Shown here piece by piece: positions 1 through 10,958 of a stretch of DNA of 64,000 nt. The position numbers were made by a program, and so were the translations under genes. Within the stretch, counting starts at the first letter, position 1, and each line of letters starts with the position of its first letter. Below the pieces are notes generated by a model. The model worked only from the letters and a program-made list of their open reading frames with translations. It made no database searches and had not been told where the DNA came from. Source of the stretch: Serpula lacrymans var. lacrymans S7.9 (lineage: Eukaryota > Basidiomycota > Agaricomycetes > Boletales > Serpulaceae); the NCBI RefSeq assembly GCF_000218685.1, contig NW_006763291.1, positions 186,001-250,000 on the forward strand, read 5' to 3'.

Positions 1-1022
1 AGAAGGGTTCAGTCGAGTCATAGAAGAGAGAAGAAGAGCTTACCAAATCTCCGCTCGTCCCAGAATCATGATCCAGCCAACCAAATAAGACTTGGCCAAC
101 AGTTCCAGTCCCTTGGAAAATAATTCCGATAACTGGTTGGTCGATGTGCCAAACACGCCGTTGGTAAAGCATACTTGACATGAGAGGGATGATATTATAT
201 TCGTCAGCAACCCCGATAATCGGGAGGACGGCGGAGAGATGACGACCGCGTGTGGGAAGAAGATGGGCGTGGATAGGAAACTTCGAAGAATGATTCTTTG
301 AGCTACTCGTGTTTGCCTTCCTCTTCTTCGTAATTTCGCCGTTATCCCCATAGTTTTCGTCTCGTACATGAGAAGAATTGTCATCGCTAGAAGAGCTCGT
401 ACAGCTGTCTTGTGAGGAGTGACATGCTGAGCCAGTGTCTTGATCTTCATCCGCTCGATCGACATAGTGGGCTATAATAAGTGATGCAAAGCCGTCGGTG
501 ATTGGACCACTGGAGGAAACATCCTGCGAATGAGGCGCGCGTGGCCTGACAAAATATTCATCTTCACTAAAAATTGAAAATAAATCCGCGCGTCAAGTTA
601 TCAGAAACATGCAAACTTCAAAAAAAAAAAAAGAGAAAAGATCATTACAGTATCGATATGTCTTCCGAGCAATGGAGAAATAGATGCTTAAGCATTGTGA
701 TCCAAATTGGAATGGTGGGGCGAGGACAACCGTATGCAACGCTGCCACTGAGGGCGCGTAAATCAGACGAGGCCGTCATGACCAAGTCAAACACGACTTT
801 CAAAGACGTAGAGCCGCCATAATTCTCGGTCGTTACTATATGATCAGTTGAGTATCCAGATAGAAGATCTACAGAATCAGAGGCACAAGGGGACGTGAAA
901 GGGTATGGACCGGTGGCAAGCCAAGATGGGAGTGGCTGAGAAAGTAAGTCTGCGAGCTTCGCTACAGGAGGAGGCCAGTCATAAATATCTTCAAGCTCGT
1001 GAATCACTGTCGTCGCATCCAT
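1..1022 (-). CDS. Hypothetical protein, 5' part only (paralogue of the gene at 41819-45484)
   Basis: No known function. The first exon is about 649-1022 (start ATG at 1022, beginning MDATTVIHELEDIYDWPPP) and the second about 44-566, joined by a roughly 80-base intron. The gene then runs off the left window edge after a GTAAGC-type donor at 40-43. The second exon has an acidic, Ser-rich stretch followed by a hydrophobic part with the motif LPTRGRHLSAVLPI, read from the better copy. It is nearly identical to the two first exons of the gene at 41819-45484. It differs by a 6-base in-frame deletion near 811 that removes Asp-Ser, and by scattered substitutions. Both exons stay open, so it may still be expressed, but the rest of the gene is out of view. 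It is transcribed away from the pseudouridine gene, with about 290 bases between the two starts. Confidence 0.55.
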
Positions 1023-1312
1023 GGAGTAGAAGGTTATAGCGGTGGAATATGATGTGTAAGCCCGTGACCTGTTGCGATTGTTCCACTCGAGGTCTCTTGA
1101 ATCGTGTAATGCGTTGAGTACTAGCTTCCGTTTGAAAAGGAGAGAAGTCGTAGTTTTTAACGTCATTTACATGATACAAACCAGATCAATCCCACCTTGT
1201 CAGCTGCACTAAGTAAAAGTGGGATCACGTTTGACTCTGAACCATTGTGTTCCCAATTAGGAAGGTCTGGTCCACAACGGGCAGCCATTGACACCGGCCA
1301 AATCCGTTTTCA
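1023..1312. promoter_or_regulatory. Divergent intergenic region between the hypothetical gene and the pseudouridine gene
   Basis: This 290-base stretch holds no ORF of its own and must contain the promoters of both outward-facing genes. Most of it has a homologue at 45485-45800, so it moved with the duplicated block. Homology fades at about 1290, just before the pseudouridine gene starts. Confidence 0.35.
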
Positions 1313-4300
1313 ATGTTTCAGAATAACTTGAAGATGAAGTTCTTCAAGTTCGACAGATCCATAGGCTTGCATTCACTCCATAAGCGCACATTCGCGTCAA
1401 AATTGCGCCGACATTCAAGTCTAGCACAAGCTCTCCGCAAGCAAGCTCCAATCGACATTCATCCAGAAGTCGAAGACGCGCTAGGTCGTAATATACCTGT
1501 TGTCGCTCTCGAGTCAACCATAATATCCCATGGCATGCCCTATCCTACTTCGTTGGAGACAGCTCAGTCTCTTGAGAGTATAGTCAGATCTACTGGCAGT
1601 GTGCCAGCCACTATTGCGCTCATTGGCGGTCGCATCAAGATCGGTCTCCAACCTCTCGAGTTGGAATACATTGCAGACACGACTGCAAATCCCAATATTA
1701 CCAAGCTTTCGAGACGTGATATTGCTCCAGCAATTTCTATGAAAAGGGACGGTGCGACAACGTGCAGCGCCACGTTGATATTCGCAGCTTTAGCAGGCAT
1801 TAAGGTAGATTTATAACCTTTTGGAATGAATTCTTTGCTGATGCAACATTTCTGAGTTAGGTCTTTGCTACAGGAGGGTGAAACGTTTTCTATCTGCATG
1901 GAAGTTCTTTTTTCTGACATCGATAATATTATACAGGTTAGGCGGAGTTCATCGTGGTGGAGAGCGCAGTTAGTAGTTTCCACGTCACCATCTTCTAACC
2001 TGAGGCTCACTACGAAAAGCTATGGATGTATCTGCTGACCTGCAGGAATTGACTCGTTGCCCTGTTGGACTAGTCTCTGCGGGGGTGAAGTCCATTCTTG
2101 ATATAGGGCGGTCAGTCTGAACAAGCCTTCTAAGCTAAATATCTGCTCATTAAGAGCGTCTTGCAGAACTCTGGAATATTTGGCAAGTCAGCTTAATCAT
2201 GTTCAAAGAGGCGTTGACCTATCGACCAACACTATAGGAAACTCTTGGAGTACCGGTTCTGACTTATGGCCAAACTAACGATTTCCCAGGTTTCTACACC
2301 GCTAGAAGTGGCTTTAAAGTATGTCTCCACTAATTTCATACAAATTCGATAACGGAGATATCAAATCTTACCAGACACCTTGGCGAGTAAACGATGCAGG
2401 AACTGCTGCAACGGTCTTACGTGCGTACTAACAAATTCACCTAATCACAACCACTAAGTTGTAGGATGTTCAGACACACAATGGAAGCTTGGGATGACAA
2501 ACGGAGTTCTATTCGCTGCTCCTATACCAGAAGAATACGAGGCGGCTGGCTTGGCCATCCAGCAAGCGGTTGAGCGGGCCATCTCTGAGGCTGAAGACAA
2601 TGGCATCCATAAGAGTGGAAAAGAAGTGACGCCTTGGCTTCTGAAACGTGTCGGCGAGATAACGGGAGGGAAGTCTCTTGCTAGCAGTAAGCATACGACC
2701 AGATTTACTCGCTCATGGTTTGAGTTCAAGTTACAGATGTCGCACTTGTACGAAACACGGCACTAATCGGTATGTAGTGACTATCGCACGAAAGAAGTTC
2801 CTTGTCGACCAACTCTTTAACAGGCGGTCAGATTGCCGTAGAATATGCAAAGTTGGAACGATATACTACAGCACAAGATGTTGTAAGGATGAACCAGCCT
2901 CCCGTTCCATCGAAAGTACTCATCGCTCGTATATAGCAATTACATCCTGTTGCAAAGCTTTCCACTCTAACCAATCTCACTATACAAGAAAAACCAGTCT
3001 ACTCCAAGGTAGGTAATTCCGATTTCGAGCTAGCTCCGAAATAACAATACAGGTATGTATGGTAGACAGAGCCATCTCCCTCACTAATTGTCGTCGGCTG
3101 TGCGGCAGTTGATATAACTTCCCAACCTTATGTGCATCCAGACTCGAATTCTAACCTTGGTTTACACTCCACTTCGCCTGGAAAGGTATCCATATCCTTA
3201 GGGGGAGTCGGACGCAATATAAGCGAAGCGGCTCATAGAATTATGTCTTCCCAATCGCCTGACTTGTCTTCTGCCACCATGTTAATGTCTCCAGTCGGTA
3301 GTGATCCTTTTGGCCGACTACTTATGGATGAAACTCGGATGCTCGGTATGAGAACAGATGGATTAATCGCGAACGATGAAGAGAGTTCCGCTGTCTGCAA
3401 TATGCTTGTCGATGCCTCAGGGAATCTCAAGGAAGGCGTTGCTGACATGGATATAACATGTTCATTAGATGGAGATATGGTTGGTCGATGTCTTCCTTTA
3501 GTTCCGCCAGCGACCTGATGAAAATTTAGGTCGTGCGGTATCTAGAAACGTACACGCCCAAAGTCTTAGCTGTCGATGGTAATTTGTCCGAAACCACGCT
3601 TACAACACTTGTAGATTACTGTTCACAGAAAAAACTTGACAGTAAGTCACAGCCAATCATTATCAAACTTCCTTCTCTTATCATTCGTTCAGTTTTCTTG
3701 TGGGTACATTGCGTTGCATAACTACGTGCACATCTGAATTTCCATCAGCGAACCTACATCGGTCATGAAGTCGACGAATATCCTTTCAGCAATTGCAGAG
3801 GTCAAAGACTTAACGCGTTCTCCTGTAACCTTTGCATCTCCTAATATCCTTGAGCTTTGTCGCATATACCATGAAGTGCGCTCACCCTCGTGGGACCTAA
3901 TGTCTAGTGAAGCATGGTGGCGTGTTATCGACGGGTTTGGACTGGGCTCGGCATTCCGCATGGATTTGGAGAAATTAGCTCGAATGGATGTCTCAAAGGA
4001 CGACCCCAGACAAGGAACACTATCTTTCCTAATCAGCGAAGGCATTGCACAAATGGCCATAAATCTCCTCCCGTTTTTCGAAAAGCTCGTGATAAAGTGT
4101 GGGGAACGTGGCGTCATAGTCGCCATGCGCTTAAGCGGACATGTTGTGGAAACTTTGCCATGGATATCAGCGACCAATAGCTTCGATGCTCGCCGTGTCA
4201 TCGCCCGGTCTATGTCTTCACGGGAGATGGTCGTTCTGCAGCACTTTCCAGCTCTACACATTGACAAATCATCCATAATCAACGTCACAGGAGCTGGGGA

Positions 4301-4484
4301 TTCACTGGTCGGCTCGCTCCTTGCCACCCTTGTGAGCAACCCCAAGGCGTTTGAGAGCCCAAAATCATTGAAGGACATGGTCGATAAAGCGCAACAGGCC
4401 GCAGTGTTGACTTTACAGAGCTCGGCTAGTGTCTCTCCATTACTTTCAGCTATGTCTGCATCTAAAAAAACTCTGGAGTTGTAA
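1313..4484 (+). CDS. Bifunctional pseudouridine-5'-phosphate glycosidase / pseudouridine kinase (PsuG-PfkB fusion)
   Basis: The predicted role is pseudouridine salvage. The C-terminal PfkB kinase phosphorylates pseudouridine and the N-terminal glycosidase splits the product to uracil and ribose 5-phosphate. The first exon (1313-1804) carries PVVALESTIISHGMPYP, the PsuG signature. Later exons give FATG, GGVHRG, MDVSADLQEL, TNDFPGFYTARSG and GMTNGVLFAAPIP, all PsuG blocks. The kinase half begins near 3085 (IVVGCAAVDIT), with GGVGRN near 3205 and VGSDPFGR near 3295. It ends with the PfkB signature NVTGAGDSLVG near 4280 and a stop at 4482-4484. At least eight short introns interrupt it, including a 17-base micro-exon at 1861-1877. 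Frame can be kept through most junctions; the one near 1957-2020 is uncertain. The N-terminus (RTFASKLRRHSS) is basic and Ser-rich and could be a mitochondrial targeting sequence (inference). Fusions of this kind are known in fungi such as fission yeast. I see no stop that would disable it. Confidence 0.88.
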
Positions 4485-4795
4485 TACAGGTATTTTGATC
4501 TATAAACAAACATGTTATCATACTCAATTGGCCTTCATATATTCGAGACCACTTTCAAATAACACTACTGACGTGCACGTGAAATGCACGTGTTAACCCC
4601 TGTCTCCCATTGGTTTTTGGTGTCTCAGAACTTTTGCACATATGCCAGTCATTGCCTGATTTTTGTCTTCATTCTCTATGTGAAAGCTCTATAATTTCTT
4701 TTTGCAATTGCTCTGAGCAACTATTAGACCCCTCCATCTGGTAACCCACCCCTCGCTAATACTTACTTACCAGCTTTCTTATCAATCCTCCTTTA

Positions 4796-5404
4796 CTACC
4801 CATTGACCTGAACCGTCCACTTTAACACTAAGTTTCCATTTTTGTTGGTCCATCCACTGATCTTTGAGAAACCCGTCCCACCATCGTATGTGAACCTCCC
4901 CATAGTTGTCAAAGAAGTAACCCGCAATTCTCGGATCTGGTCCCAGATACTCATGCCTGCGATATCGAGTTGATCAATTCGAACTAGACTGGCTTCCGCA
5001 AAACCATCCACTCGCCTTCTTGATACGACGTCATCCGCGTGAACATAATTCACTGCCTTTACACCGTCAGCTTTCCCCTCTTTCAACTCCATATAATGTT
5101 CAAATACGAATTGATTGAGATCCATCCCCTCTGAAATCCCTCGTACATCCACTCCGCCCCGTGCTAAATAGGTCCGCGGGAGATGCATCCTCGTGCGATA
5201 TTCGACACATTTTTTTTGTAGAGGCCATCGATGAACGTGCCAGGCAGATGCTCTACTGATATCTGTTAATTTTTTAATCGCAACTTGTCGTTCCTTTTCG
5301 CTCGGTTTTGGAACATCCAAGGTCAAATTTGGTTCCTTGTTTTCCTGCTTGGCCTTCATAATTCGTGCAGCTTGACGACTGACAAAAGAATGTGAAGCGA
5401 CCAA
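4796..5404 (-). CDS. Hypothetical protein, 202 aa, single exon
   Basis: An open frame of 202 codons runs convergent to the pseudouridine gene, with 311 bases between the two stops. The N-terminus (SRQAARIMKAKQENKEP) is basic. The middle (WPLQKKCVEYRTRMHLPRTY) and the end (GRFTYDGGTGFSKISGW) are of mixed composition. There is no signal peptide or membrane segment. I do not recognise the family. The length without a stop and the ordinary composition favour a real protein or a recent gene fragment. It could be one exon of a longer gene, because the upstream 5405-5480 stretch is not clearly non-coding. Confidence 0.35.
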   Translation of the reverse strand: MVASHSFVSRQAARIMKAKQENKEPNLTLDVPKPSEKERQVAIKKLTDISRASAWHVHRWPLQKKCVEYRTRMHLPRTYLARGGVDVRGISEGMDLNQFVFEHYMELKEGKADGVKAVNYVHADDVVSRRRVDGFAEASLVRIDQLDIAGMSIWDQIRELRVTSLTTMGRFTYDGGTGFSKISGWTNKNGNLVLKWTVQVNG

Positions 5405-5805
5405 CGTTGATCGTAATTTTAGCTGGTGTCTTTTATTTGATCGATAGCGACTTCGAATTTGATCAGTTTGCTGAGTGTCGCTCCAGATTCAGAGCTTAGC
5501 AAAAAAAGGTCAGAATTCGAAGCATGCATGTACATCTGCGAGTCACATATGCTGCACATTTTGCTCATAGTAGAGTCATACACACTGTGGGAAGTAAGGT
5601 CACTGAAAGCCAGCTAGTTCATCACCGACTGATCTAAGCCCAGTGACCGCATCACTGAAACCACCACTAGTATTCAGCGTTAACACTGATCACTGATGTT
5701 CATTGTATATTACAATAAGTCAATGATGTACAAATTGCTAAAATCAATTAATCATTCTGGTCAATCACTGAATTTTTATCAAAGAGTTTCGATTGCATAA
5801 AGTCA
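5405..5805. other. Intergenic, no gene seen
   Basis: This AT-rich stretch has several copies of a short word of the form CACTGA or GATCACTGA between about 5600 and 5800, but no ORF or clear repeat unit. It may belong to the end of the Tnp2 element to its right, but no matching terminal repeat was found. Confidence 0.3.
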
Positions 5806-6201
5806 TCATCTGGAGTCATAAAACTCAGATTCTACTCCCTCTGTGTCCTGGTGTGTGAAAGCGACAGAAGCAAGACCACTTGTTCGGTCTATGATTCCCC
5901 ACCTTCCTCTTGTCTTCACTTGTCCGACAACAGCTTTGATGTCACGAATGTCCGTGGCAATGGCAGCTGCTAATCCACCATACACAGCAACTTCTAGAGC
6001 TGCATCTTTACCCTCAGTTTTACATGGTGTGATGACTGCCAATAGAAGTCCACGACCAGATAGATCCTTCCAAAAATCATCATTTCCAAGCTGGCAGACA
6101 AGTATTTGTTCGAGATGGCCATAATGAGTGGCAGTGATAAAATAACCATGCACCACGGGCAAGAAAACGTGCACTGTGAAAAACCTGAGATTACGAATCA
6201 T
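5806..6201 (-). CDS. Small ORF of a type often found beside agaricomycete transposons
   Basis: The frame has 131 codons. Its middle reads ATDIRDIKAVVGQVKTRGRW followed by GIIDRTSG. From memory this VVGxVKTRGxWGIIDRS block recurs in small uncharacterised agaricomycete ORFs near transposons. I cannot name a domain. The N-terminal third (VHVFLPVVHGYFITATHYG) is a plausible beta-rich region. It lies upstream of, and antisense to, the small gene at 6469-7248 and the Tnp2 transposase. It may be a passenger gene of that element or a fragment of a longer protein. Expression is not evident from the sequence. Confidence 0.35.
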   Translation of the reverse strand: MIRNLRFFTVHVFLPVVHGYFITATHYGHLEQILVCQLGNDDFWKDLSGRGLLLAVITPCKTEGKDAALEVAVYGGLAAAIATDIRDIKAVVGQVKTRGRWGIIDRTSGLASVAFTHQDTEGVESEFYDSR

Positions 6202-6468
6202 GAAAATGTCCCGAAAACCCGGTCATTTCCGGCACATTTCAATCAGATTTTGCCTGCATGTTCGGTTCTAGAGATCTACACAAAACCTGTAGGTTTTCTG
6301 CACATTTCAACTAGATACTCATGAAGGACTTGGTCGTTTTCTGGAGTGCTTTGAGTTCCATAAATATGATTTATTATTTTAGTATTTTAGTTAGCTTGTA
6401 AATAGGATAACCCTCATCGGTCTTGAAAATAAGCTAAGTTATTCTTCATATTATACCACCACCTCAAG

Positions 6469-7248
6469 ATGACTTCCCTTACTCAAGACGAATTTGAACA
6501 ATCTGAAATATCCACTCAACTTGTCCTGCCAGGATATAGATATGAATATCAATCAGACAAAGATAGCGAAACCTTATCGCAAATCCAGGCACAGAGTCTC
6601 GACTTTGGCTATCACTCCAAGCGCGACTTGTCCAGTACTCCAAGTCCAAAGCATTTTGTGTCCATCATGAAGACTTTTGTCTTGTCAGCTCGCTCTTTCT
6701 CCACCTTCTACACCACCAAACTTGTCCATGCCCAAAAGGCAATCAACTCTGCTTGTACAACCATCCTTACAATCCGCCAGCTAATCAATGTCCAAAACAA
6801 CCATTCTCGACGCATTGGGGAAGCAATAGGTCAAGCCCTTGATATCATCCGATCAGCAAGGTGATCAGTCCATACTATCAGTGAAGATATGGACCGCATT
6901 CATATTGATATACAGAGGGATCCATCCGCCTAATCATACTACAATTTATCACTAACTATCACCATTTTACAGGAACATTACCATTAAACGCTGTGCCCTC
7001 AAGAAAAGCGACTACGTTGGCACAGGTGATACCACAGAAGAGGACTCTGAAGACAAATTTCTCGTCACGCTTAGCAAATCAAAAATCAACGAAGTCATTG
7101 CATCTTTCACTCCGAGTTTCTTGACTTGTTCTCGCAAACACATTCGGCTATCACACTCTGGGTTTGGAGGCTTAGGTTCTCAGTGAGTACTAGTACTTTA
7201 TAATATATCAATTATATCTATTTAAACTAATATGTTTATAGGTTGTAA
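6469..7248 (+). CDS. Hypothetical protein, 202 aa, three exons
   Basis: Exons 6469-6860, 6973-7182 and 7242-7248 join in frame through GTGATC..ACAG and GTGAGT..ATAG introns. They give 203 codons including a TAA at 7246-7248. The protein has an acidic N-terminal third (TQDEFEQSEISTQL), a central helix (HAQKAINSACTTILTIRQLI) and a C-terminal half with a Ser/Asp/Glu cluster (GDTTEEDSEDKF). There is no catalytic motif, signal peptide or membrane segment. The clean splicing to a stop argues for a real gene. It sits directly upstream of the Tnp2 transposase on the same strand, so it may be an accessory ORF of that element. I do not recognise the family. Confidence 0.45.
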
Positions 7249-7565
7249 CATATTCACCAACCCGTTCAGAGAAGCAATTAGGCAGGCAATAAAAGAACGG
7301 GGGCTCTTTTCCTAGGCTGTACTAGCAACACAATGACCCACTTATACTAATGTCTGCTATGAATTGTACTAACATATTTTTTTGCTGTCTGTAATGTAAA
7401 ATAAGTACATGTGACATCAACACTTCAAATTCACTCTCTCTCACTTGCTCTCTCTCTCTCTTACACATATATGCGAACAACTTGATGGCTCCCTCAATAC
7501 ATATTCCCCCAGGACACAGCAAGTACACATGTTCAAAGTGTGTCAAGAGTATACTATGATACAAA
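7249..7565. repeat. Intergenic with CT-rich microsatellite
   Basis: A TC/CT-rich simple repeat lies at about 7432-7463 in an otherwise featureless spacer between the small gene and the transposase. Confidence 0.5.
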
Positions 7566-10500
7566 GTGCAAAGGACAGCAACAACCCGACACCATTTACT
7601 TCAAGATAACCAGGAATCAATGAAGACCACCAGCCATATTAAGCCGTCACAAAATCCCTCATATTCCCAACCTCCTAGTCCACAACAAAGCTCAGCAAGT
7701 CTGGATGATGCAAGACCTGATCTTGGCACTCAAGACAATCAAACCAACGAACATTCATACCCTCCGTTCCAAGATCAAGACTTTTATTTTGATGAGCCCC
7801 AAGACGATGACTCCAGCTATGATCCAACACAGGATAACAGTCCAGATGGCCAGGATCAGCCAGTGGATGAGCCAAACACTGACCCAGAACAACCCCCCAT
7901 ATATTCGACTAACACTACCTCTGATAATCCTGACTTGGGCCCAAAAACGCTTGTCCCAGCATTTGATGACCACCAACCACTACATCTTGCATATCTACAG
8001 ACAGCAATGGCTCATATTGTAGATGGACACACCATAATCAAAGCGACAAATCAATTACAAGGTGCACTTGATTTAATTGATATATGTGGTACCTTACCAA
8101 TTGAACCACACCCTCTTCATTCCCTTGCTGGAGTCAAAAGTCATCTTGGCATTGATCTGAATGAATACATAGAACATCACACTATATGTACACTTTGCTT
8201 CAAACATTATACTCCTCAAGACATTCAAAAACTTGATGACTCCAAATGCACGCAACTAAGGTGTACAGGAATTGTTTACAGAGAGAAGAGAGGTTTGATT
8301 AACCCGGTTACAGGACAACCAGGGCCCGTTAAAAGAATACCAGCAAAAATACATTCCTATTCACCTCTTATCAAAGCAATTCAATGGTTTTTCCTTCGCA
8401 AAACCTTTGTAAAAAATCTCAGGGACACTTCTCAAGACAATGTACGATCTCCTCTGGCAAGTCACAAGCAAATAAATGACTTACACGATGGCACTGAATG
8501 GAATAAACAAGAAATAGGTCTCAAGCGGTCAATACTATCAAATGGCGCCCATAGGGACATTAAAATCAAACCTGGCTCACGTCACAAACTAATCAATTAT
8601 GATGTAGGACTCAGCATGACAATTAATATTGATTGGTACACTTTTTATTTCAAATGAGAAGGTGTTTAATCTACTGACATTAATAATAGGTTTGGAATAA
8701 CTGATAATAGACCACATTTTTCAGGTGCAGTCTATGTCTCGTTCAATAATCTACATAGATCTATCAGGTATCTATCCCACAATGTCCACCTAGCAATGAC
8801 AATTCCAGGCCCGAAGGAACCAAGCTTGGAACAGCTTAACTATATACTTGACCCACTTGTAATGGAGCTTCAACAAATCTACTCAGGTGTCCTTATGAGA
8901 ATGTATGGCCACACAATCCCTCGTGAAGTCAATGTATTCGTATTCATGCAAACATCCGGTGTCCCAGCCTCTCATAAACTAAGTGGTGCTGCAGGTCATT
9001 CACATAAAAAACATCCATGTAACATATGTGAAGAACAACTTGATACCATCAACACTCCTTCATGTTACGACATAGTGAATTTCAAGTTTCAAAAAGATTC
9101 AAGCCAGCTTAAATATGCTTACCAGTCTAAACTTGCCAGCTCAGAAAGGGCTAGGAACAAAATACTCAATGATCATGGTTCACAATACTCAGTACTCAAT
9201 AAGCTACCAACTTGAATGCCTATACAATGATCTCCTATTGATTTTATGCATAACTTCTATGGTATGGTGTGCCTTACTTGTTTTTATTACTTGTGCCTTG
9301 ACATATTTAATCACAGGCATTGTACACTCATTTTTTGATGTCATTATTGATGGATACCTTCTCAATGCCAACGGATGGTGGGTCTTTCAAGGTGTCACAA
9401 ATTCAGTAATATGGCTATCTGGTATTGGACAACTACCAAATAATGTATGTACTACATTTTATACATCAGTACACTTTGAGCTTGTGTCTCAATTATTGCA
9501 GCTTGGTGAAAACCACTCTCTCCAGAAGGCTGGTTAGTGGCAACAACTCTGTACCCTATTCCCGACTATCCTATATGTCTGCTGGAGGGATAAAGACAAC
9601 AAGATCAAGGCTAGTGCCCCACCAGTACCAGCTCAATCAAAATCTCCTCCTGAGTTTACTCGATGCTGCAATACACTCAGCTGAACAAATCTTAGTGTCT
9701 CGCTCAATATCAAAAGATGAAGTTGAACGTGGACAACAATACTTACAGTTACATTCTAATGCTCTCCAGTGTCTTGGTGTCCATCTAACTATCAACCACC
9801 ACCTTTCAATGCATTATTCCTCCATTTTCAAGCACTTTGGTCCTGCATATGGGTGGTGGTTGTTTGCGTTTGAACAATTCAATGGCAAGCTTGAGTGGGT
9901 TAATTTGAATGGACATGCAGATGGAGAAATGGAGTATACACTATTGCAAGATTGTGTCAAGAAGCCGGTTGTATGAGATGGTAAGTTCTTTTTTTTATTC
10001 ATATTTTCCTCTAACTATGTTCTCTGTTACAGTATGTATTGCTTCCTGAGAACGTAACAGAAAAAGCACACAAATTACTAGGTTGCATTGTCAAAGAGAA
10101 AGGCCTCACCCGCGGTACTTTGTGCTCACATATTGCAGGTTTCTCTTGCACAAGCCTTTTATATCCAAAGCCAATCAAGAAATACAATAATGTCCGGAGA
10201 CTCCCGTGTGTTAGAGTATATAGCTTGCTTCTGGAATTTGTTCGCAAGAAATGGCCAGACCTTATTATTGTCGATGACATGACAAGTCAACATGGAGCTA
10301 TACCTTTCTCTCGCCGTTTAGTCTCTGTGTTCCCATTTGTTGTTAAAACTGGGATCCAATATGGCTGTACAACTTCAACTTGTACACAAGCTGATCGATT
10401 TGCAACAGTTGATTTTTCTATAGGTTATATTCCTTGCAAACTTATCTACCATGTCAAAGTGAAGATCCCCAACAAACCAGAGTTAAGTTGTTCTATCATA

Positions 10501-10884
10501 CGTTGGATGGTTGCGGATGATAAGATCACTTTGTTGCCATGGAGTCTATAGTAAGTGCTACAGCTTTTGTTCTGTATTCGTTGAATATCTGTTGCCAATT
10601 TCTAGTTCTACAAACCTTGGGATCTACGTAGCATATGCAGATTGTTTCCAGGGACTGGAATTGATTGATAGTGATCAACTCACATCTGCTGTAGCCGTGA
10701 TTACCATCAAACTCAATCAAGACATATTTACTGATAAACTTTGGATCATCCATTTGTTTGATTGTATAAGTATCTATTTTTGACATGTGTTGAATATCTA
10801 AACATTCTACAGAGTGGTGTTGAACCACCTAGCAATGACTGGTTGGACAAAATTGAGCAAAACCTCAACAGCTCACAAGAATAA
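7566..10884 (+). pseudogene. Tnp2-type (CACTA/EnSpm-like) transposase, broken
   Basis: This is the core transposase of a cut-and-paste CACTA-related element. The N-terminal 180 residues are acidic and Gln/Pro-rich. A Cys cluster follows near 8180-8270 (CTLCFKHY and later CTQLRCTG). The Tnp2 catalytic block starts with NINIDW and crosses an intron at 8636-8689 to FGITDNRPHFSGAVY. The C-x2-C motif HPCNIC is near 9020. After it come SPIDFMHNFYG, GWWLFAFEQFNGKLE and NGHADGEMEYTLL, all typical of agaricomycete Tnp2 proteins. The last exon ends SGVEPPSNDWLD near 10884. It is dead: TGA stops at 9213 and 9228, TAG at 9535 where the family usually has Gln, and a frame change near 9650. Introns still have consensus ends. 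The family call is from remembered conserved blocks. Confidence 0.75.
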
Positions 10885-10958
10885 TCCCATCCTATCAATG
10901 GGCTCCTTTATTCTGAAGACTCTAGCTCTGGACAACCATTTTGCTTGAACAGGTCATC

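Noticed and set aside
7430..7470. A CRISPR-like or structured repeat
   Set aside because: Simple CT microsatellite without spacers; the window is eukaryotic.
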